37,391 nucleotides of DNA, from contig CAMDOF010000065.1 of NCBI GenBank assembly GCA_945903465.1, positions 1-37,391 on the forward strand, in the 5' to 3' direction. The translations under genes and the position numbers were made by a program. Source of the DNA: Opitutus sp. GAS368. GTDB taxonomy: Bacteria; Verrucomicrobiota; Verrucomicrobiia; Opitutales; Opitutaceae. Each line of letters begins with the position of its first letter. Position 1 is the stretch's first letter. Positions 31,813 through 37,391 of this stretch are shown here, piece by piece. The notes below the pieces were generated by a model. That model was given only the letters and a program-made list of their open reading frames with translations. It did not search any database and was not told where the DNA came from.

Positions 31813-33615
31813 TCAATGCCCCGCGCCGGCTTGGTGCTCCTGAATGTACTCTTGCTTGAGGCCGAGTTTTTCGGGGGCGTGGAGGACGAGCATCTTCATG
31901 CGGATGTCGGCGGGCACTTGGGCGGACGTTGCTTTGGACACGATGATCATCAGGCCGATGGCAAGGGGAACGGTCCAGATCGCCGGTTGCTCGCAGAGGA
32001 TACGCAGCAGCGGGTGCTGGGCCCAGAAACCGTTCAGCGGAGCGAAGCCGGCGAAGATTTTGCCCATCGGGCCTTTGTCGAGGGCAAGGGTCCCGAGATT
32101 CGTGAGCGCAGCCGCCCCGAGCGCGCAGAGGCCGCCGGTCAACATGCCGATGGCGGCGCCTTTCATCGTCATGCCGCGCCACCACACGCTCATAAAGAGG
32201 AGCGGAAAATAGCTCGCCGCCGCGATGGCGAAGGCTTGCCCCACCATGAAATTGATCTCAAGCGGCTCGACGAAGCACCCGAGCCCAATCGCGACCCCAC
32301 CAACTAAGACCGCGGCGGCTTTGAAGGCCAACATCCGTTCCGCCGCACTTGCCTGGGGCCGCAGCATGCGTCCGTAAACATCGTGGGCGAGCGCCCCCGT
32401 CATCGAGACGAGCAGTCCACTAAATGTGCTCATGAACGCCGCAAACGCGCCAGCGCAGGTGATGCCGCTGAGAATTGAGCCGAGCACGCCGGACTTGGCG
32501 CCAAGCAGCGTGGGTAGTTCGAGCACGACTTTGTCGGTGCCTTTCGCGCCCACGCCGGAGTAGAGTTCGGGCATCAGATTCCGTCCGATGCTGCCGAAGA
32601 TCGGCGGGAAAACGTAGAAGACCCCGATAAGGATCATGACCCACATCGTGGTGCGCTTGGCGGCAGCGCCGTCCGGGTTGGTGTAGAATCGTACGAGAAT
32701 ATGGGGCAACCCAGCGGTGCCGCAGACGAGCGCGATGATGAGCGAGTAGGTGTAGAGGAGCGAGTAGGGGCGTTGGTGCTCAGCAAGGTAGGCCGCGCGT
32801 TTTTCGGCGGGGAGGGCGGCGGCGGCGGCGTTGACGGCCTTCGTGGTGAGCGGGCCAAACGGCGCGATCCACGCGTTGTCCTTGGGGGCTTTTTCGACGA
32901 GGGCCTTGCGCGTGACTTCCGTCGAGGGTGCGCTGGTTTCGCCCGCCGCGACGTTGGCGCCGACGTGATTATTGTAGAATCCGAAGACTGCCATCAGCAC
33001 GAAAACGGGTACACTGATGGCGAACATCTTCATCCAATACTGGAAGGCCTGGACCAAGGTGATGCCTTTCATGCCGCCGAGGGCGACGTTGAAGGTGATC
33101 ACCGCGCCGACGAGCACGACGCCTGCCCAGTACGGCATGCCGGGGAAAATATACGCGAGCGTCACCCCGGCCCCCTTCATCTGCGGCATCGTGTAGAAAA
33201 ATCCAATGAATAACACGAAGCAGACGGCGATTTTGCGGAAGAGCGGCGAGTCGAAGCGGCCCTCGGCAAAATCAGGAATCGTGTAAGCTCCAAAACGGCG
33301 GAGCGGCCCCGCGATAAATAGGAGAAGAAAAAGATATCCGCAGGCGTAGCACACCGGATACCACAGAGCGTCGTAGCCGCTGGACATCACCATGCCGGCG
33401 ACGCCCATGAAGGAAGCGGCGGAAAGATATTCGCCGGAGATCGCGGATGCGTTCCAGCCGACGGACACGGAGCGACCGGCGACAAAGAAATCACTCGCGG
33501 TCTTGGCGGTCTTCGCCGAGCGAAAGCCCATCCAGACGGTCGCAGCGACGGTCACAAAAGAGAAGGCGAAGATCCAGGGATCGACGCCGCCGATGAGGGC
33601 AAAAAAGGGTGACAT
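31813..33615 (-). CDS. Sodium:solute symporter, ActP-like (acetate/carboxylate)
   Basis: The 600-residue membrane protein has about 13 hydrophobic segments and the SSS-family blocks GWNASAISGEYLSAASFMGV and GYLFLLLFIAGPLRRFGAYT followed by IPDFAEGRFDS, as well as GLPHILVRFYTNPDGAAAKR, the typical region of ActP-like monocarboxylate permeases. It takes up acetate or related short acids with a cation. A hydrophilic insert of about 70 residues (around residues 222-290) lies between membrane segments. The gene begins 2 bp after the end of the DUF485 gene, the standard yjcH-actP order, so the two form an operon. Confidence 0.9.
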   Translation of the reverse strand: MSPFFALIGGVDPWIFAFSFVTVAATVWMGFRSAKTAKTASDFFVAGRSVSVGWNASAISGEYLSAASFMGVAGMVMSSGYDALWYPVCYACGYLFLLLFIAGPLRRFGAYTIPDFAEGRFDSPLFRKIAVCFVLFIGFFYTMPQMKGAGVTLAYIFPGMPYWAGVVLVGAVITFNVALGGMKGITLVQAFQYWMKMFAISVPVFVLMAVFGFYNNHVGANVAAGETSAPSTEVTRKALVEKAPKDNAWIAPFGPLTTKAVNAAAAALPAEKRAAYLAEHQRPYSLLYTYSLIIALVCGTAGLPHILVRFYTNPDGAAAKRTTMWVMILIGVFYVFPPIFGSIGRNLMPELYSGVGAKGTDKVVLELPTLLGAKSGVLGSILSGITCAGAFAAFMSTFSGLLVSMTGALAHDVYGRMLRPQASAAERMLAFKAAAVLVGGVAIGLGCFVEPLEINFMVGQAFAIAAASYFPLLFMSVWWRGMTMKGAAIGMLTGGLCALGAAALTNLGTLALDKGPMGKIFAGFAPLNGFWAQHPLLRILCEQPAIWTVPLAIGLMIIVSKATSAQVPADIRMKMLVLHAPEKLGLKQEYIQEHQAGAGH

Positions 33616-33617
33616 GG

Positions 33618-33935
33618 TTAGATTTTCTCGCGGCTGCGCTGGACAAGTTCCACCTCCGCGTCTTCCAGCGCGATGGAACGTTTGATGAAAATAAACGAAA
33701 TGATCCAGACGAAGGGGAAAAAGAGGACGCCGAGAATTAACCAGCTCAGCGTGAAGCCGGCAACCCGGGTCGCCATCTGAGCGGGGGCGAAATAGTTGAG
33801 GAGCGGCATGCCAATCAGGGCGATGAGAAACGTCGCCGCGCAGGCGACGGAGAGGCCGAGTTGGCGGCGCATCAGTGCTTGGAGAAATGATTCACTGTGA
33901 ATCACGTCATCGGGGGAAGGAGAGGAAGGGGACAT
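33618..33935 (-). CDS. DUF485 membrane protein (YjcH-like)
   Basis: The 105-residue protein has two membrane segments (LGLSVACAATFLIALIGMPL and FTLSWLILGVLFFPFVWIIS) with a short loop between, the DUF485 layout. Proteins of this family are nearly always encoded just before ActP-like symporters and are thought to be accessory subunits. The ATG at 33933-33935 is preferred to a GTG one codon earlier. Confidence 0.9.
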   Translation of the reverse strand: MSPSSPSPDDVIHSESFLQALMRRQLGLSVACAATFLIALIGMPLLNYFAPAQMATRVAGFTLSWLILGVLFFPFVWIISFIFIKRSIALEDAEVELVQRSREKI

Positions 33936-34118
33936 CACGTTTTAGCTTGGGAGTCGTTTGGTCGTGCGCAAGCCCGCGCGTGACGCTTTGAGGAATAAGG
34001 CCAGGGCCGTGCCAAAGTCCTCGGGCCGGCGGGCTTGATCCTAACGCTCCCGGCGCGACGCGATCGTGCAGGATTGCGCTCCGCCCATTTATTGAAAATC
34101 TTCCGACTCTTTCGTCAG

Positions 34119-34949
34119 ATGTCTTCCATCGTCACACCTTTGCTTTACGAGTCGCATTGCCATACGCCGCTTTGTAAACACGCGCGCGGAGAGCCGGTGG
34201 AATATGCGGCCGCGGCGCTCGCGCGCGGGTTCAAAGGGATCATTTTTACCTGCCATTGCCCGCTGCCGGATGGCATTTCACACGCGGTGCGGATGCGCCC
34301 CGAGGAATTCCCCGCGTATGTGGCGGCCGTGGCGAGCGCGCGGGAGGAATTTGCCGGCCGGGTTGACGTGAGGCTAGGGCTGGAGAGCGACTTTTATCCC
34401 GGGGTGGAGCCGTGGCTTGAAGAATTGCATGGGCGGGTGCCGCTCCATCACGTCTTGGGCTCGGTCCATACTCAGGTGCCGGATTATCGGGCGCGATTTT
34501 TCCGAGGAAATTGGTTTGATTATCAGCAGACCTATTTTGAACACCTCGCGCAATCTGCCGAGACGGGGCTGTTCGATACGCTGGCCCATCCGGACTTGGT
34601 TAAAAACGAAGAGCCGGATGAGTGGCTTTTCGACCGCATCGAGCCGTATATTCAACGGGCGCTTGATCGGATCGCCAAGACCGGCGTCGCGATGGAATTA
34701 AATACCTCAGGAGTGAACAAAGCCATTTCCGAGATGAATCCGGGGGATCGTATGCTCTCGTTAATTCAGGAGCGGGGCATCCCCATGGTCATCGGAGCCG
34801 ATGCCCATCGCCCCGATCGGGTGGGCGATGGCTATGGGGTGGCCCTGCGGCGGTTGGCCGCGCTCGGATTTCGGGAGGTCAATTACTTTCTCGAGCGCAA
34901 GCGGCAGACGGTGACGATCGCCGCCGCGCTGACCTCTTTGGCCGAGTGA
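34119..34949 (+). CDS. PHP-domain histidinol phosphatase (HisK type)
   Basis: The 276-residue protein has the PHP metal-binding motifs in order: H13-C-H15 with H21 (ESHCHTPLCKHARG), FTCHCPLPDG, LGLESDFYPG, LGSVHTQ, LAHPDLVK and GADAHRPDRVG. These build a trinuclear metal site. The length and the DYQQTYFEHLAQSAETGLFD segment fit the HisK family that removes the phosphate of L-histidinol phosphate, although some relatives act on other phosphoesters. The ATG at 34119 starts 9 residues before the first metal motif; an upstream extension has no features. It is transcribed divergently from the DUF485/actP operon. Confidence 0.85.
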   Translation: MSSIVTPLLYESHCHTPLCKHARGEPVEYAAAALARGFKGIIFTCHCPLPDGISHAVRMRPEEFPAYVAAVASAREEFAGRVDVRLGLESDFYPGVEPWLEELHGRVPLHHVLGSVHTQVPDYRARFFRGNWFDYQQTYFEHLAQSAETGLFDTLAHPDLVKNEEPDEWLFDRIEPYIQRALDRIAKTGVAMELNTSGVNKAISEMNPGDRMLSLIQERGIPMVIGADAHRPDRVGDGYGVALRRLAALGFREVNYFLERKRQTVTIAAALTSLAE

Positions 34950-35234
34950 GCGCCGGAAAGGACGGAGCGGCCTTTCGGCTACCTCGCCTTCCAGCTCTGC
35001 TGGCACGGTCGTCTCCACCCATGTGCGCAGCGTTCTCGTCGTCTTGAAAAAGCGCCAGTATGGGCTCGCGCGCGGGCGTCGTTCTTATCATCCGGTGGTC
35101 GGACGATTCATGGATTTTCCCTGGTCGGGGCTTTGGGCTTCAGCCTCAAACCAGTACGCGCACCTCGTGTTTTTGCCGAACTTTTCGGACACGACCAGGC
35201 TTGAACTTGGCGGTGGTGCGTATGTGCTGCCGCG

Positions 35235-36458
35235 GTGCTGACGACGATTCGCCGGGCGGAGTACGCAGAGCTGATTCTTTTATTTTTTATCCAAGGAGCG
35301 GCTATGGGCATGTGGTTTGTGCCGCTGAGTTCGGTCCTGGATGCCCACGGGCTGACGGCGATCAAGCCATACGCCTTTGCGACTTCGGCGGTGGCGGCGT
35401 TTATTTCGCCGCTATTTTTTGGAGCAATGGCGGATCGTCATGCCGCGCCGGTCAAAGTACTGCGCTGGCTGGCGCTCGCGACGGCGGTAGCGATGGCCCT
35501 CGCGAGTGCAGCGATTCGGGCGGGGGCGGGTCCTTGGGTCGCGTTGGGGTTGATTCAATTGCACGCTCTCTGCTCGGCACCGACATGGGGAATGGCGTCG
35601 ACGATTGTATTTTCTCGTCTTGCGGACGCGCCGAAAGAATTCGGACCGGTGAGGGCGATGGCGACGCTGGGTTGGATGGGCGGCTGTTTGCTGGTAAGCG
35701 CGCTCGGGGCCGACCATTCTACATTGGCGGGATTTAGCGGGTCGGTGGTCTGGTTGCTCGTGGCGATCGCGACGGGCTTTCTGCCGGTGCGTGAGCTCCC
35801 CAAAGCGTTGGTGCGTCCGACGTGGGTGCAGCGCTTTGGCCTTGATGCTTTGACGTTGTTGCGGGTGCGCGATCACCGCGTGATTTTCATCACGACGACG
35901 CTCTTCATTATTCCGTTGGCGGGATTTTATCCGTACGCGCCCGCGCACCTGCGGGAGTTGGGATTGGTGCATACGACGGCGTGGATGAGCCTCGGACAGG
36001 TGACCGAGATTATTGCGATGTTTGCCTTGGGTGGGCTTTTGTTACGATGTCGTTTGAAATGGATTATCGCGTGCGGCCTGGGTTTCGGGGTGCTTCGTTT
36101 TGTCGTCAGCGCTTGGGATACACGGGCGGGAATCGTTGCTGGGGTGGCCTTGCACGGTTGTTCATTCACCTTGGTATTTATTACGGCGCAAATCTACTTG
36201 GATCAGCGGGTGGATCCCGCGTGGCGGGCGCGGGCGCAGGCGCTAATGTCGCTGACGAACGGCGGTGTCGGTAATTTAGTCGGATACTTGGGAACGGGTG
36301 GATGGTTTGCGCTGTGCTCTCGGGCGGGTCAGGCGCGTTGGCCGTTTTTCTGGGGCGGTCTCGCGGTGGCGGCGGTTTTGGGCTTTTTCCTTGTTACCTA
36401 CCGCGGTCGCGGCACTGGCTTGGTCACTCATCCCGCGGTGGCCGCTGAAAAAACCTGA
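35235..36458 (+). CDS. MFS transporter, nucleoside:H+ symporter-like
   Basis: The 407-residue protein has about 12 membrane segments and a loop ADRHAAPVKVLRWLALA after the second, the pattern of the LacY/nucleoside-symporter branch of the MFS. GTG 35235 is the only in-frame start after a stop at 35202. A good AAGGAG with a 5-nt spacer precedes an internal ATG at 35304, but starting there would cut away most of the first membrane helix (LILLFFIQGAAMGMWFVPLS), so I keep the GTG. The substrate is not determined by the sequence or the neighbours. Confidence 0.8.
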   Translation: MLTTIRRAEYAELILLFFIQGAAMGMWFVPLSSVLDAHGLTAIKPYAFATSAVAAFISPLFFGAMADRHAAPVKVLRWLALATAVAMALASAAIRAGAGPWVALGLIQLHALCSAPTWGMASTIVFSRLADAPKEFGPVRAMATLGWMGGCLLVSALGADHSTLAGFSGSVVWLLVAIATGFLPVRELPKALVRPTWVQRFGLDALTLLRVRDHRVIFITTTLFIIPLAGFYPYAPAHLRELGLVHTTAWMSLGQVTEIIAMFALGGLLLRCRLKWIIACGLGFGVLRFVVSAWDTRAGIVAGVALHGCSFTLVFITAQIYLDQRVDPAWRARAQALMSLTNGGVGNLVGYLGTGGWFALCSRAGQARWPFFWGGLAVAAVLGFFLVTYRGRGTGLVTHPAVAAEKT

Positions 36459-36776
36459 CGGATCCTCCTCGCCCGTGCCGGCCAAAGAGAAGGCCCCGCC
36501 TGCGAAGGAGACTCAGTTGGCAGATGGCGGTAATGCCGCGAAGCGAAACGAATGGGAAAAGAATCCGCGCGTGCTGCTAGCGGCGCAAAGAATCGGACTC
36601 AATCAATGCCACGAAGCAGGACGTATCGGGCCAGAAGCGGTGCGTTCTGCGTCGGGCTATTTCCTGAAAACGGACGCCGTTTTTTTCTCAATGATGGCGG
36701 CCGTGATCCCATAATCTCCGGGCCAAGCGTGGTGCAAAATAGATTCATGCTTTCTCCTACCTCTGCGTGGTGTCCC
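36459..36776. other. Non-coding stretch after the MFS gene
   Basis: No gene is evident. An open plus-strand frame (36298-36714) overlaps the end of the MFS gene and shows no family features. Confidence 0.45.
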
Positions 36777-36830
36777 GTCTCTGCGGTGCAACCTTCAGTT
36801 CAGCGCCCCAGCCTTTGACACCGCAGAGAC
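36777..36830. repeat. Spaced inverted repeat
   Basis: GTCTCTGCGGTG (36777-36788) and CACCGCAGAGAC (36819-36830) are perfect 12-bp reverse complements around a 30-bp loop. The motif resembles the widespread interspersed CACCGCAGAGAC-type repeats of several phyla; its role is unknown. Confidence 0.7.
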
Positions 36831-36879
36831 ACGGCAAAAACGCCGAGAAGACCCAAGGCAGTTTGGCAAAAAAATAGGG

Positions 36880-36932
36880 GGCAGAAAATTCCGGTCAGAG
36901 GTTGAAGAATTTTTCTGACCCATCTTTCTGCC
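36880..36932. repeat. Two-part REP-like hairpin
   Basis: GGCAGAAA (36880) and GGTCAGA (36893) pair in order with TCTGACC (36914) and TTTCTGCC (36925), giving a long interrupted stem. A second overlapping hairpin CCCATCTTT / AAAGATGGG follows immediately. No T-tract is placed for termination. Confidence 0.7.
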
Positions 36933-37091
36933 AAAAAGATGGGCGGTTTAAGCCCAAGCCCTAACCAGGCCGGAGGATTGGGGCATTATTCCTCTGTCCC
37001 CATTCCTCTGTCATACCGCGCGCTCCTCCTATTTATCATGAATCAATCTTCCGAGAATATCGTGACGCGCTCCACACCGATCACCTCTGGC

Positions 37092-37391
37092 GCGGTGACC
37101 AAAGTGGTCCGACATAGTGGTCCGCACAGTCCCCTGTGCGGGTCCGAGTCAGCATACGCAGGCCTTCCGCACGCGATCCCCACGAGGCATCGCAAGGTAG
37201 GGGCGAAGTGCGGCTCCGAGTCAGGAGACGCCGCTTCCGCACAGGGGACTGTGCGGACCACTTTCGCCGACATCCCCGGCGTTCTTGCGCGCGGTGACCA
37301 AAGTGGTCCGACATAGTGGTCCGCACAGTCCCGTGTGCGGGTCCGAGTCAGCATACGCAGGCCTTCCGCACGCGATCCCCACGAGGCATCG
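37092..37391. repeat. 199-bp tandem repeat with REP-like hairpins, cut by window end
   Basis: GCGGTGACCAAAGTGGTCCG starts at 37092 and again at 37291; the second copy runs off the window. Within the unit, CCGCACAG-TCCC-CTGTGCGG is a perfect 8-4-8 hairpin, and the reverse-complement form CCGCACAG-GGGA-CTGTGCGG occurs later in the same unit, so the two halves form a large inverted pair (GTGGTCCGCACAG.. / ..CTGTGCGGACCAC). The related pieces GTCCGAGTCAGCATACGCAG and CTCCGAGTCAGGAGACGCCG alternate, as in a BIME-type mosaic. In the second copy one base change weakens the hairpin. Confidence 0.88.

Noticed and set aside
35304..36458. MFS transporter starting at ATG 35304 behind AAGGAG
   Set aside because: The ribosome-binding-like sequence is good, but this start removes most of the first membrane helix; the GTG at 35235 gives a complete topology.
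36298..36714. 138-codon plus-strand frame after the MFS gene
   Set aside because: It overlaps the MFS C-terminus in another frame and shows no domain, signal peptide or ribosome binding site.

Overview
The window is high-GC DNA that looks like an Opitutaceae-type (Verrucomicrobiota) chromosome. The basis is family content rather than a marker gene: large TonB-dependent receptors, relics of the FecI-type sigma / FecR / STN-receptor arrangement, a type-B succinate dehydrogenase (sdhCAB), and many HUH transposases of the REP-associated (RAYT-like) kind. The taxonomic call is an inference.

Layout. (1) 1-3454: the 3' part of a TonB-dependent outer-membrane receptor, then a secreted seven-repeat FG-GAP/VCBS protein. 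(2) 3.5-13.4 kb: a graveyard of accessory DNA. It holds a higBA toxin-antitoxin pair killed by a stop and a frameshift, tRNA-Leu(UAG), a DUF433 relic, a full-length RAYT-like gene with a degenerate HUH motif beside about three 266-bp tandem repeats full of hairpins, a decayed sigma/FecR/STN-receptor locus with a DUF4143 ATPase gene lodged in it, a VapBC-type pair, and three further RAYT relics, one carrying internal 71-bp tandem duplications. (3) 13.4-21.1 kb: what appears to be a composite island ending at the 3' end of tRNA-Pro(UGG). A 45-bp sequence containing the last 19 nt of that tRNA occurs at the tRNA (21031-21075) and again at 13509-13553, and a shortened version lies at 17951-17987. 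Two 230-bp structured repeats carry the inner copies. The cargo is an Uma2-type nuclease, a CcbP-like protein, two uncharacterised proteins, a RES/Xre toxin-antitoxin pair with a readable promoter-operator, a truncated sigma gene and a frameshifted RAYT-like gene. No integrase is visible. (4) 21.1-36.5 kb: ordinary chromosome, with a LysM membrane protein, a Nudix hydrolase, a PaaK-like adenylate-forming enzyme, sdhCAB, lysA, gpsA overlapping a ribokinase-like gene, an ActP/DUF485 symporter pair, a PHP-type histidinol phosphatase and an MFS transporter. (5) 36.5 kb to the end: non-coding DNA rich in REP-like hairpins, including a 199-bp tandem repeat that runs off the window.

The core genes indicate respiration (Sdh), lysine/peptidoglycan precursor synthesis (LysA), phospholipid backbone supply (GpsA) and carboxylate uptake (ActP). 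The biologically unusual parts are the modular tRNA-Pro island with its recurring ATCCGAACT/AGTTCGGAT boundary words, and the dense coexistence of RAYT-like genes with several families of short-loop hairpin repeats. All functional calls rest on reading motifs by eye; no database search was possible.
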